DNA of 64,000 nucleotides from Bacteroides sp. (GTDB lineage: Bacteria; Bacteroidota; Bacteroidia; Bacteroidales; Bacteroidaceae). Made by a program: the position numbers and the translations under genes. Position 1 is the first letter of the stretch. Each line of letters opens with the position of its first letter. The DNA lies in the NCBI GenBank assembly GCA_022648295.1, contig JALCME010000006.1, forward strand, positions 62,001 through 126,000, in the 5' to 3' direction. The notes beneath the pieces were generated by a model, which saw only the letters and a list, made by a program, of their open reading frames with translations, made no database searches and was not told the DNA's origin. Shown here in pieces: positions 41,273 through 50,132 of the stretch.

Positions 41273-41290
41273 TATGCAAACGATTGCACT
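41273..41290. promoter_or_regulatory. LacI-family operator between susC and the GH13 gene
   Basis: TTATGCAAACGATTGCAC contains the palindromic core TGCAAACGATTGCA (41275-41288), which fits the LacI/GalR consensus TGnAAnCGnTnnCA with central CG. The same 18 bp occurs in reverse complement at 43880-43897, upstream of the LacI-type regulator gene. It lies between the two divergent promoters, 65-66 bp from each predicted -7 box. That is too far upstream for simple blocking, so activation or looping is inferred. Confidence 0.7.
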
Positions 41291-41342
41291 TATCAATCCG
41301 TTCTCTTTTAATCCATTTACTTCACACATAACCTGATTTTCA

Positions 41343-41350
41343 TACTTTTG
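41343..41350 (+). promoter_or_regulatory. Predicted -7 box of the GH13 amylase gene
   Basis: TACTTTTG matches TAnnTTTG, 36 bp upstream of the ATG at 41386. A weak TTTAC lies at 41316-41320 near the -33 position. Its centre lies 65 bp from the operator centre. Confidence 0.5.
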
Positions 41351-41385
41351 TCCATTGAACGTTAAATACATTATACCCTAATATC

Positions 41386-43722
41386 ATGAAGAAAGCCATT
41401 TATTTGTATCTGCTGCTTATTCCATTATTAAGCAATTCTTGCAGCAAAAGCGATGATCCAATCATATCACCTCCTCCTGTAGTCATAAAAGACGGCCTGA
41501 ATTATTCAACGGATTCACCTGATGCCGACAGCCCGTTAACCATTACCTTCAAAGCCGGAAGCGCTTCTGCATTATATAATTATACGGGAGACGTTTACAT
41601 CCACACCGGCATAGTGGAAGACAATACCTGGAAATACGTACCGGCTGCATGGGATGAAAATTTACCCAAATGTAAAATGACAAAAGAAGAGAGTAACGTA
41701 TGGAGCATCGCGCTATCTCCTTCCATCAGGACATGGTTCAGTTCGGGAGAGACATCCATACAGAAGTTAGGAATAGTAATCCGTAGCTCCGATGGGACCA
41801 AGAAAGGCATTGAAAGTGATTCTTTCGTCACTATCACGGACACAAAATATACACCTTTCACTCCGGGAGACATCTCTTATAAAAGTTTGCCATCCGGAAT
41901 GGAACAAGGAATCAATGTTGTGGACAACTCCACCGTTACCCTCGTCCTGTATGATAAAGATAAAAACGGGAATCATAAGGATTACGCTTACGTGATCGGT
42001 GATTTTAATAACTGGACATTGGCCAATGATGCCGGTTCACAAATGTATCGCGACGATGATGCCGGATGCTGGTGGATCACATTAACCGGACTGACTGCCA
42101 CTACCGAATATGCTTTCCAATATTATATAGGTACTAAAACGAACGGAGCAATCCGGCTTGCGGATGCGTACACCCGCAAAATACTGGACCCCGATAATGA
42201 TCCGCAAATCCCGGCGTCCACTTATCCGGATAATAAAGTTTATCCTGAACAAGGCTCTGGAATAGTATCCACATTCAAAATTCAGGAAGACACTTATTCC
42301 TGGAAAAATCCTTCATTTAAGATACAGGATAAAAATCATCTGGTGATTTACGAAATGCTACTCCGTGATTTCACCTCTTCAGGCGATATTAACGGAGCGA
42401 TTGGAAAACTGAGTTACCTGAAATCATTGGGAGTCAATGTCATTGAACTGATGCCGGTACAGGAATTTGACGGTAATGACAGTTGGGGATATAATCCCTG
42501 TTTCTACTTTGCGCTGGATAAAGCCTACGGCACGGATAGGATGTACAAACAGTTCATTGATGAATGCCACGGAATGGGTATTGCCGTCATATTCGATGTC
42601 GTTTATAATCAGGCCACCGGTAACCAGCCGTTTGCCAAATTATACTGGGACGGCACCAACAGCAAACCTGCTTCAAACAATCCATGGTTCAACACAGATG
42701 CCCCGCATCCTTACTCCGTATTTTGCGACTTCAATCACGAATCCCCTCTGGTACGTGCTTTTGTAAAACGTAATCTCCAGTTCCTGCTCAGTGAATACAA
42801 GATTGATGGATTCCGTTTTGACCTCACCAAAGGTTTTACTCAAACAAGCAGCACGGTAAACACGGCATCCAATTATGATGCCAGCCGCATTGCCATATTG
42901 AAAGACTACAACAGCGCAGTGAAGGATGCTAATCCCGATGCAATGGTCATTCTGGAGCATTTCTGCGAAACAAGAGAAGAAGCGGAACTGGCCGGTGACG
43001 GAATGTATTTGTGGCGTAACCTGAACTATGCCTATTGCCAGTCCGCCATGGGATGGAGTGATGAAAGTGATTTCTCGGGACTGTACGATACTGATATGCC
43101 CGCCTGTTCTTTAGTGGGCTATATGGAAAGCCACGATGAAGAACGAATGAGTTATAAACAAAAAACATGGGGCAATTATACGCTGAAGACAAGCTTAGCC
43201 GACCGGATGAAAGAATTAGAGGTCAATACGGCATTCTTCCTTACTGTGCCCGGCCCCAAAATGATCTGGCAGTTCGGTGAATTGGGCTATGATTATTCCA
43301 TTAATTATAACGGAATCACAGGAGTCACCGCCGAAAGTGAGCGCACAAGCCGGAAACCGATTAAATGGGATTATTACGATGATGCCAACCGGAAGGAACT
43401 TTACGATACTTACGCCAAACTCATGCAACTGAGGAATAACAATCCAAGTTTATTCGACACCCCGTCCACCTTTGGCTGGCAGGTGAAAGAGGCGAACTGG
43501 GATAGCGGACGTTTCCTTACCCTCCAAGGCATTACCAAGAACTTAGTTGTTGCAGGCAATTTCACTAATGCATCCGGGAACTACACCGTTACTTTCCCTC
43601 ATACCGGTACATGGTATAATTACATCAACGAGGAAAGCCTGTCGGTGGCTTCCACCTCACAGACAATTGCAGTACCGGCATTTGGATTCAGGTTATTCAC
43701 CGATTTCCAACCGGCACAGTAA
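41386..43722 (+). CDS. GH13 alpha-amylase-type surface lipoprotein
   Basis: A 778-residue lipoprotein (lipobox LLSNSC) that takes the place of SusG. An N-terminal beta-sandwich (about 35-165) and a CBM48-like domain (about 175-290; YAYVIGDFNNWTLANDAGS) precede the catalytic barrel (about 315-700). The barrel shows VIFDVVYNQATG (region I), GFRFDLTKGF with nucleophile Asp479, MVILEHFCE with acid Glu524, and MESHDEERM with Asp584. A C-terminal beta domain follows. It should cut starch outside the cell and feed SusC/D. The two accessory domains make it unlike B. thetaiotaomicron SusG and closer to pullulanase-type layouts, so cleavage of alpha-1,6 bonds cannot be excluded. It is divergent from susC and shares its operator. 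Confidence 0.9.
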   Translation: MKKAIYLYLLLIPLLSNSCSKSDDPIISPPPVVIKDGLNYSTDSPDADSPLTITFKAGSASALYNYTGDVYIHTGIVEDNTWKYVPAAWDENLPKCKMTKEESNVWSIALSPSIRTWFSSGETSIQKLGIVIRSSDGTKKGIESDSFVTITDTKYTPFTPGDISYKSLPSGMEQGINVVDNSTVTLVLYDKDKNGNHKDYAYVIGDFNNWTLANDAGSQMYRDDDAGCWWITLTGLTATTEYAFQYYIGTKTNGAIRLADAYTRKILDPDNDPQIPASTYPDNKVYPEQGSGIVSTFKIQEDTYSWKNPSFKIQDKNHLVIYEMLLRDFTSSGDINGAIGKLSYLKSLGVNVIELMPVQEFDGNDSWGYNPCFYFALDKAYGTDRMYKQFIDECHGMGIAVIFDVVYNQATGNQPFAKLYWDGTNSKPASNNPWFNTDAPHPYSVFCDFNHESPLVRAFVKRNLQFLLSEYKIDGFRFDLTKGFTQTSSTVNTASNYDASRIAILKDYNSAVKDANPDAMVILEHFCETREEAELAGDGMYLWRNLNYAYCQSAMGWSDESDFSGLYDTDMPACSLVGYMESHDEERMSYKQKTWGNYTLKTSLADRMKELEVNTAFFLTVPGPKMIWQFGELGYDYSINYNGITGVTAESERTSRKPIKWDYYDDANRKELYDTYAKLMQLRNNNPSLFDTPSTFGWQVKEANWDSGRFLTLQGITKNLVVAGNFTNASGNYTVTFPHTGTWYNYINEESLSVASTSQTIAVPAFGFRLFTDFQPAQ

Positions 43723-43799
43723 ACTGTAGAAAGGGGATAAGAAACAGCAATAGTCTGCAATATATAGAGAAAGGAAGTGTGAGGTTTATAATCAATAAA

Positions 43800-43878
43800 A
43801 ATAGCGGTTCCATTTAATAGCAATAGCGGTTCTATTTACGTCAAATGAAAGTCCTATCTGGAGTAAATAGAACCGATA
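43800..43878. repeat. Three copies of an AATAGCGGTTCYATTTA motif
   Basis: Copies at 43800-43816 and 43822-43838 are direct repeats 22 bp apart (one C/T difference). A third, inverted copy lies at 43864-43878. Copies two and three share 12 perfectly complementary bases (GGTTCTATTTAC) and could form a hairpin with a long loop. The block lies after the amylase stop and just before the LacI operator, so it may be a terminator or a second regulator site. Confidence 0.55.
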
Positions 43879-43879
43879 G

Positions 43880-43897
43880 GTGCAATCGTTTGCATAA
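43880..43897. promoter_or_regulatory. LacI-family operator upstream of the regulator gene
   Basis: GTGCAATCGTTTGCATAA, the exact reverse complement of the 18-bp operator at 41273-41290, with core 43881-43894. The centre lies 65 bp upstream of the TATTTTTG box at 43949-43956. It implies autoregulation of the lacI-MFS-GH65 operon. Confidence 0.7.
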
Positions 43898-43948
43898 ATC
43901 TCAAACAAGATACTTGTTATGGAAGAAACCCTCATTCACAAATTACAT

Positions 43949-44018
43949 TATTTTTGCGTTTAACTTAATAAGCTTACCTCCCTTCCACTTGGTAAGTAAA
44001 TTAATTGCATTACCTTTG
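43949..44018 (+). promoter_or_regulatory. Two candidate -7 boxes for the lacI-type regulator operon
   Basis: TATTTTTG at 43949-43956 is identical to the susC box and sits 65 bp from the operator. TACCTTTG at 44011-44018 has a TTG at 43989-43991, 19 bp upstream, which is correct -33 spacing, and lies 21 bp before the ATG. Either or both may be used; operator geometry favours the first, -33 spacing the second. Confidence 0.45.
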
Positions 44019-44039
44019 GCTAAGAACTAATATGACACC

Positions 44040-45047
44040 ATGAATAAACCGCAAATAACCATCAAAGATATAGCCCGGGCGCTGAATGTTTCACCGTCCA
44101 CTGTATCGAGGGCCTTAAAAGACAATCCTGATATCAGTAGGGAAACGCGCGATCTCATTCATGCATACGCCCGTGAGCACAACTATAAGCCCAACGAACT
44201 GGCAATAAACCTCAGAGCCAGTCGCAGCAATACCATCGGCGTCATTGTTCCGCAATTGGTACACCATTTCTTTTCATGCGTACTAAGTGGCATAGAAACC
44301 ATGGCCACAGAGGCCGGATATAATATTTTATTGGGACAAAGCAATGAATCATACGAACAGGAAGTAAAAATAGTTCATTCATTTCTTGCAGCCCGTGTTT
44401 GCGGGGTAATAGCATCATTAGCTAAAGCCACATCCCAATATGATCATTACCAGGAATTGCTAAACAATAACATACCTATTGTATTTTATGACCGGATCTG
44501 CACCGGCATTAAAACGGAACGTGTAGTGGTGGATGACTATGCCGGATCGTTTGCCGCCGTGGAGTATATGATACAAACCGGATGCAAACGCATTCTTTTC
44601 TATGGTGCGTCTCCCCATCTGGAAATTACCAAGAACCGGCGTAACGGCTATCTGGATGCAATGAAGAAATATAAGATACCCGTGGACGATAGCATGATCA
44701 AGCTATGTGACACCCGCGAACGTGCCATTGCCATCACCCCGGATATTCTGGAAGGAAACAACCGCCCGGACGGCTTCTTCGCCATTAATGACGAAACGGC
44801 CTCGGGTATTCTCCATGCTTGTAAACATGTGGGAATAAAAGTCCCGGACGAAGTATCCATCTGCGGATTTACAGACGGAGCCATTGCCCAGAACACCGAC
44901 CCTAAACTGACTACCGTGGAACAACACGGTGATGAGGTTGGTAAAATGGCCTTCAGCATTCTTGCCGACAAACTGGAAGGAAATGACAATCAAAGTAATA
45001 ATAAAATCGTCCGTACCAATCTTGTGGTAAGAGGAACCACCAAATAA
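44040..45047 (+). CDS. LacI-family transcriptional regulator of the starch/maltose locus
   Basis: A 335-residue cytoplasmic regulator. The N-terminal HTH (about 4-25; TIKDIARALNVSPSTVSRAL) and hinge helix (NELAINLRASRSNTIGVIVP) are typical LacI/GalR. A periplasmic-binding-protein-like sugar domain follows (about 60-330), with FYGASPHLEITKNRRNGYLD and GFTDGAIAQNTDPKLTTVEQ. It probably senses maltose, maltodextrin or a phosphorylated product and binds the two identical operators found in the locus. This is a different control logic from SusR of B. thetaiotaomicron, a membrane protein. The MFS transporter gene follows 35 bp downstream. Confidence 0.9.
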   Translation: MNKPQITIKDIARALNVSPSTVSRALKDNPDISRETRDLIHAYAREHNYKPNELAINLRASRSNTIGVIVPQLVHHFFSCVLSGIETMATEAGYNILLGQSNESYEQEVKIVHSFLAARVCGVIASLAKATSQYDHYQELLNNNIPIVFYDRICTGIKTERVVVDDYAGSFAAVEYMIQTGCKRILFYGASPHLEITKNRRNGYLDAMKKYKIPVDDSMIKLCDTRERAIAITPDILEGNNRPDGFFAINDETASGILHACKHVGIKVPDEVSICGFTDGAIAQNTDPKLTTVEQHGDEVGKMAFSILADKLEGNDNQSNNKIVRTNLVVRGTTK

Positions 45048-45082
45048 TACAATAAATAAAAAACACCTAATATCAGACAATA

Positions 45083-46459
45083 ATGAAAGTAAAACCGGAT
45101 TTGAGCTTTTGGAAGTTATGGAACATCAGTTTCGGCTTCTTCGGTGTACAAATAGCCTATGCTTTGCAGAGTGCGAACATCAGTAGAATATTCTCCACCT
45201 TAGGAGCCGACCCTCACAACCTGAGCTATTTCTGGATATTACCTCCACTGGCCGGTATCATCGTACAACCTCTTGTAGGGGCGGCAAGTGATAAAACCTG
45301 GACCCGTTTCGGCCGGCGCATTCCCTATTTGTTCATAGGCTCATTGGTTGCCGTATTGGTGATGTGCCTGCTACCCAATGCAGGTAGTTTCGGGATGGCT
45401 GTGAGCACGGCAATGATATTCGGGCTGTTTTCCCTTATGCTACTGGATACTTCAATAAACATGGCTATGCAACCCTTCAAGATGATGGTAGGTGATATGG
45501 TCAACGAAAAGCAAAAAGGATTGGCCTACTCCATTCAGAGTTTCCTGTGCAATGCCGGTAGCCTAATGGGTTATCTATTCCCCTTCATCTTTACCTATAT
45601 AGGCATCAGTAACATCGCTCCTAAAGGAGTGGTACCGGACTCGGTGATTTATTCTTTCTATATCGGAGCTGCAATTCTCATTTTATGCGTCATCTATACT
45701 TCGGCAAAAGTGAAAGAAATGCCGCCGGCGGAATATGCCGAATACCATGGCATCAGCGAAGAGGAAAAAAGGGAAAAGATTAATATGCTGAAATTGCTGG
45801 TAAAAGCACCCAAGGCTTTTTGGACCGTAGGGCTTGTACAATTTTTCTGTTGGTTCGCCTTTATGTTTATGTGGACATATACCAACGGTAGCATAGCCGC
45901 CAATGTATTTGATGCTCCCACCGTAGAAAATCTGATACATGGTGCCAGCAAAACGATGCTTGATACCAAAAGCGTTCAATATCAAAATGCCGCCGACTGG
46001 GTCGGAGTATTATTCGCCGTACAAGCCATCGGATCGGTACTTTGGGCCATTTGCATTCCTTTATTCAAGAACGTCCGGTTCATTTACTCCCTTAGCTTGG
46101 TATTGGGAGGCATCGGGTTCATCTCCACTTATTTCATTCATAACCAATACCTCCTGTTTGTTTCATTCTTACTTATCGGTTGTGCATGGGCCGCAATGCT
46201 CGCCCTACCCTTCACCATACTGACAAATGCCTTGTCCGGCAGTCACATGGGTACTTATCTGGGATTATTCAACGGTACCATATGCATTCCACAAATTGTA
46301 GCGGCGGCACTGGGCGGGAGTATTCTGTCAATATTTACTCCACAGGGCATGCTCCCTCCTGAAATCAATATGTTAGTCACAGCAGGTATTATGCTCATCA
46401 TCGGCGCTATTTGTGTTTATTTAATTAAAATAACAAAGGGTGAAGGTGAAAAGAAATAA
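45083..46459 (+). CDS. MFS sugar transporter, SLC45/GPH-like (probable maltose/maltodextrin uptake)
   Basis: A 458-residue inner-membrane protein with about 12 hydrophobic helices. It has the MFS signature SDKTWTRFGRRIPYLFIGSL between helices 2 and 3 and a long central loop (VKEMPPAEYAEYHGISEEE). Close motifs occur in the MFS maltose/sucrose transporters that accompany GH65 phosphorylases in Bacteroidetes. It should carry maltose or short maltodextrins from the periplasm into the cytoplasm, where GH65 acts. It lies between lacI (35 bp) and the GH65 gene (41 bp). Confidence 0.87.
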   Translation: MKVKPDLSFWKLWNISFGFFGVQIAYALQSANISRIFSTLGADPHNLSYFWILPPLAGIIVQPLVGAASDKTWTRFGRRIPYLFIGSLVAVLVMCLLPNAGSFGMAVSTAMIFGLFSLMLLDTSINMAMQPFKMMVGDMVNEKQKGLAYSIQSFLCNAGSLMGYLFPFIFTYIGISNIAPKGVVPDSVIYSFYIGAAILILCVIYTSAKVKEMPPAEYAEYHGISEEEKREKINMLKLLVKAPKAFWTVGLVQFFCWFAFMFMWTYTNGSIAANVFDAPTVENLIHGASKTMLDTKSVQYQNAADWVGVLFAVQAIGSVLWAICIPLFKNVRFIYSLSLVLGGIGFISTYFIHNQYLLFVSFLLIGCAWAAMLALPFTILTNALSGSHMGTYLGLFNGTICIPQIVAAALGGSILSIFTPQGMLPPEINMLVTAGIMLIIGAICVYLIKITKGEGEKK

Positions 46460-46500
46460 ATGGTTATCTTTACAGCCATAACAACTAATGAAATGGCACA

Positions 46501-48813
46501 ATGAAAAGATACCTTAAAACTGATGAGTGGAACATTATTGAAGAAGATTTCCATGCGGAAGATTTACGCATGTCAGAGAGTATATTCAGTTTGGGAAACG
46601 GACGATTCGGTCAGCGGGGAAACTTTGAAGAGCCATACAGTAGTGACGGTTATCGTGGATCATATATTGCGGGAATAAGCTTTTTAGATAAAACACGTGT
46701 AGGATGGTGGAAAAACGGATTTCCCGATTATTACGCACGTATTCCCAATGCCGCCGATTGGAGCCGCATTAATCTACGCCTTGTTGACGAAGAACTGGAT
46801 CTAGCGCAGTGGGACGTAAATTCCTTTACACGGCGTTTGGACATGAAGGCTGGAATTTCGTACCGTGATTTTGAAGTTACTTCTGCTAAAGCGAACAGTC
46901 TTCGCGTACATGTAGAGCATATCATCAACAGGGCACACCCTGATTTATGCCATATCATGTATCGCGTTACTTCTATTAATTATACAGGAAAAATATCTTT
47001 TGTCCCACTACTTAGCATTGATGTCTCCGAAAAGAATGATGAATCAGAAGGTAAGATATGGAATATTCTCCGTTCCGGCATAAACAAAGACTGCGCCTAC
47101 TTATGGACACAAACCCGGCGGGAAGATGCTCAGGTATGTTATGCCATGACTTGCCAATTCTTCAAGAACAATAAGGAAATAGCAGCCAATCCCATACGCA
47201 TTGAGAAAGAGAGACAAACCGGATTCAGCATCGGGTCTGACGTAAAGCCGGGTGATACCGTGACTCTTATCAAGTATACAGCCATTCATTCTTCCCTTTA
47301 TCATGAACGAGAAGGATTGGTAGAAAGTTCTGCTGATGAAGCCCGGAAAGCCAAAAACCAAGGATGGGAACAACTAACCGATGAGCACCGGAAGGCTTGG
47401 CAAGAAATATGGGATGATACCGACGTAACCATTGAAGGAGACCCGGAAGCCCAGCAAGGCATCCGTTATAACATCTTCCAGTTATACCAGACTTACCGGG
47501 GAGATGATCCGCGATTGAATATTGGTCCCAAAGGGTTCACAGGAGAAAAATACGGAGGAAATACGTATTGGAATACAGAACTTTGCTGTGTACCGTTTTT
47601 CTTACTTTCCACCTCCAAGGAGGTCACGAAGAATTTACTTTTCTATCGCTATAACCAACTGCAAAAAGCCATAGAGAATGCCCGCAAATTAGGTTTTAAG
47701 AATGGTGCCGCACTCTTTCCCCAAGTTACTAATAGCGGAGAGGAATGCCACAGCGAATGGGAAATTACTTTTGAAGAGATTCACCGGAATAATATCATTG
47801 TTTACGCTATTGAGCAACACGCCATGCTGACCGGGCATGACGATTACATCGCCCGATATGGGCTGGAAGTAATGATTGCCGTCTGCCGGTTCTGGAGTCA
47901 ACGAGTTTCTTTTTCACAGCCAAAACAAAAGTATGTTATACTTGGAGTGACCGGCCCTGATGAATATGAGAATAATGTGGATAATAACTGGTATACTAAT
48001 TACTCCTGTGTACAATGCCTCAAAACGACACTTTATTATATTGAAAAGATAGCCGATAATTATCCAGATGAGTATATGCGTATCCGGCGTATTACGGAAT
48101 TTAAGCAACAGGAAGAAACCGAGCATTGGAAAGATATCATCAACCAAATGTATTTGCCTGAGGACAACGCACAAGGCATCTTTATACAAAACGACGGGTA
48201 TCTGGACAAAATAATAGAGAGTGCCGATGCCATTCCGCCAGAAGAACGCCCCATCAATCAACATTGGTCATGGGACCGTATTCTGCGTTCCTGCTATATC
48301 AAGCAAAGCGATGTGCTACTGGGATTATACCTCTATTATTTCAACTTCGATAAAGAAACTATTCAGCGGAACTTTGATTTCTACACGCCAATGACCGTGC
48401 ACGAATCTTCCCTGTCACCTCACATCCACGCTATACTTGCTGCCCGCATCGGATACGTGGAGAAGGCGTATGAGCTTTTTATGCATGCTACACGCCTCGA
48501 TTTGGATGATTATAACAACGAGACACAACAGGGACTTCACATTACCAGTATGCCCGGCAGTTGGCTCGCCATTGTGAGAGGATTTGCAGGGATGAAGATA
48601 CAGAAACATGCAAATCTTTGCTTTGCTCCTGTCATACCGAAACAGTGGAAAAGCTATTCATTCAAAGTGAATTACCATGAGCGCACTATTCATATACAGG
48701 TAGGAAATGAGATCAAAATTTCATTAATAGAAGGTAATGATCTAGCTATAACTGTTTACGAAAAGAGCTATAAGCTAAGGAAAGAAAAGGAATTGGTTAT
48801 TCCGATAGAATGA
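46501..48813 (+). CDS. GH65 glycoside phosphorylase, probable maltose phosphorylase
   Basis: A 770-residue cytoplasmic protein without a signal peptide, the usual length for bacterial GH65 phosphorylases. An N-terminal beta-sandwich (about 1-270) is followed by an (alpha/alpha)6 barrel with VTGPDEYENNVDNNWYTNYS, where Glu488 is the expected general acid, the TPMTVHESSLSPHIHAILAA loop, and DLDDYNNETQQGLHITSMPG in the phosphate region. These match maltose phosphorylase more closely than trehalose phosphorylase. It would split maltose with phosphate into glucose and beta-glucose 1-phosphate, saving ATP. A beta-phosphoglucomutase gene, often adjacent to such genes, is not in the window. Confidence 0.88.
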   Translation: MKRYLKTDEWNIIEEDFHAEDLRMSESIFSLGNGRFGQRGNFEEPYSSDGYRGSYIAGISFLDKTRVGWWKNGFPDYYARIPNAADWSRINLRLVDEELDLAQWDVNSFTRRLDMKAGISYRDFEVTSAKANSLRVHVEHIINRAHPDLCHIMYRVTSINYTGKISFVPLLSIDVSEKNDESEGKIWNILRSGINKDCAYLWTQTRREDAQVCYAMTCQFFKNNKEIAANPIRIEKERQTGFSIGSDVKPGDTVTLIKYTAIHSSLYHEREGLVESSADEARKAKNQGWEQLTDEHRKAWQEIWDDTDVTIEGDPEAQQGIRYNIFQLYQTYRGDDPRLNIGPKGFTGEKYGGNTYWNTELCCVPFFLLSTSKEVTKNLLFYRYNQLQKAIENARKLGFKNGAALFPQVTNSGEECHSEWEITFEEIHRNNIIVYAIEQHAMLTGHDDYIARYGLEVMIAVCRFWSQRVSFSQPKQKYVILGVTGPDEYENNVDNNWYTNYSCVQCLKTTLYYIEKIADNYPDEYMRIRRITEFKQQEETEHWKDIINQMYLPEDNAQGIFIQNDGYLDKIIESADAIPPEERPINQHWSWDRILRSCYIKQSDVLLGLYLYYFNFDKETIQRNFDFYTPMTVHESSLSPHIHAILAARIGYVEKAYELFMHATRLDLDDYNNETQQGLHITSMPGSWLAIVRGFAGMKIQKHANLCFAPVIPKQWKSYSFKVNYHERTIHIQVGNEIKISLIEGNDLAITVYEKSYKLRKEKELVIPIE

Positions 48814-48826
48814 TTCGATAAAAACA

Positions 48827-48863
48827 AACTGTGCCGATAAAGAAAATCTTTACCGACACAGTT
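48827..48863. terminator. Hairpin between the GH65 and oadB genes
   Basis: A 16-bp inverted repeat with two wobble pairs (48827-48842 with 48848-48863) sits between the convergent stops of the GH65 and oadB genes and could serve both. A T-run is not strong on either side. Confidence 0.55.
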
Positions 48864-48893
48864 AACCAATGATATTTACGAGAAAATAATTAA

Positions 48894-50129
48894 CTATCCT
48901 AGGAACGAGATCAATACACCTGCCGCAACTGCAGAACCAATAACACCCGAGATATTACTAGACATACAGTAATTCAGCACATGGTTTTTAGGATCATATT
49001 TAGTGGCAATCTCATTGCACACCCGGCTTGCCATAGGCACTGCGCTCAATCCCGTAGCACCAATCAACGGATTGATTTTCTTACGACTGAAGAGATTGAC
49101 AACCTTCACAAATAGTATACCTCCGGAAATAGACAAAGCAAAAGCCAGAAAACCTCCTACTACAATACCGATAGTAGTCCAGTTCAGGAAAGCCTGACTG
49201 GTCATCGTAGCTCCTACGCTTAAACCCAGAAAGATGGTAGCTGTATTCATAATGCTATTGGCAGCGGCATCAAATAAACGACTGGTATCGGAACCAATTT
49301 CCTTAATCAGATTACCAAACATCAACATACCAATCAAAGGTACAGCAGTTGGCACAAAAAGAGCAACAACTGTAGTTACAGCAATCGGGAAAAGAATCTT
49401 CACCACCCGTTGGTTCTTAATCACGGTTTTCGAAGGATACAATTTTTCCTGTTCCTTCATATTGATCATTAGTTCCTTCTTTGTGCAAAGCAGCTTCACA
49501 ACCAAAGGTATAATCACCGGCACCAAAGCCATATAAGAATAAGCTGCAATAGCAATAGGGCCTAACAACTGGGGAGCCAGCTTAATAGTGGTAAAGATAG
49601 CCGTAGGACCATCCGCACCTCCAATGATGCCGAGTGCACCAGCTTCCTTAGGAGTAAATCCCATCAGAATGGCTACGATTAAAACAGTAAATATACCCAG
49701 CTGTGCAGCGGCTCCAAATATAGAAAGACGCAAATTACGCAACATCGGTCCAAAGTCTGTCAAAGCTCCTACTCCCATAAAGATGATAGGTGGCAAGAAT
49801 CCGGTTTTAATCAACATATAGTAAATGAAGTTCATAATTCCCAAATCATGGGCAACCTCATGCAAAGGCATCTGCCACACATTTTTCATTACTCCGTTCA
49901 CCAAAACCATTCCATTCTCATCCGCCTGAATCACCCCCATATCTCCACCGGGGAAATTGGCAATAAGCACACCGAACGCAATAGGCACGAGCAATAAAGG
50001 TTCGTAATGCTTTTTAATGCCTAAATAAAGCAAAATGAAAGCGATGGCATACATCACCAGAAACGACGGATCAGCAAAAATATTACTGAATGCCGTCATA
50101 TCATAGAGTTTTCCAAATATATCTTCCAT
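48894..50129 (-). CDS. oadB: Na+-translocating decarboxylase beta subunit
   Basis: A 411-residue integral membrane protein with about nine hydrophobic helices and the family motifs ADFGPMLRNLRLSIFGAAAQ-like (seen as LTDFGPMLRNLRLSIFGAAA), LGIIGGADGPTAIFTT and a C-terminal SNISGVIGSAVAAGVL. The conserved Asp in GGADGPT is the Na+-pathway residue of the family. It decarboxylates carboxybiotin and exports Na+. The gene lies 3 bp after oadA. Oxaloacetate decarboxylase is likeliest given the OadA partner; the beta subunit alone would also fit methylmalonyl-CoA decarboxylase. Confidence 0.93.
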   Translation of the reverse strand: MEDIFGKLYDMTAFSNIFADPSFLVMYAIAFILLYLGIKKHYEPLLLVPIAFGVLIANFPGGDMGVIQADENGMVLVNGVMKNVWQMPLHEVAHDLGIMNFIYYMLIKTGFLPPIIFMGVGALTDFGPMLRNLRLSIFGAAAQLGIFTVLIVAILMGFTPKEAGALGIIGGADGPTAIFTTIKLAPQLLGPIAIAAYSYMALVPVIIPLVVKLLCTKKELMINMKEQEKLYPSKTVIKNQRVVKILFPIAVTTVVALFVPTAVPLIGMLMFGNLIKEIGSDTSRLFDAAANSIMNTATIFLGLSVGATMTSQAFLNWTTIGIVVGGFLAFALSISGGILFVKVVNLFSRKKINPLIGATGLSAVPMASRVCNEIATKYDPKNHVLNYCMSSNISGVIGSAVAAGVLISFLG

Positions 50130-50132
50130 TGT

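Noticed and set aside
43620..43823. Short minus-strand ORF across the amylase stop
   Set aside because: Overlaps the GH13 C-terminus in antisense and the regulatory repeat; no coding features.
43800..43878. CRISPR-like repeats
   Set aside because: Only three short copies, one inverted, with unequal spacing and no cas genes.
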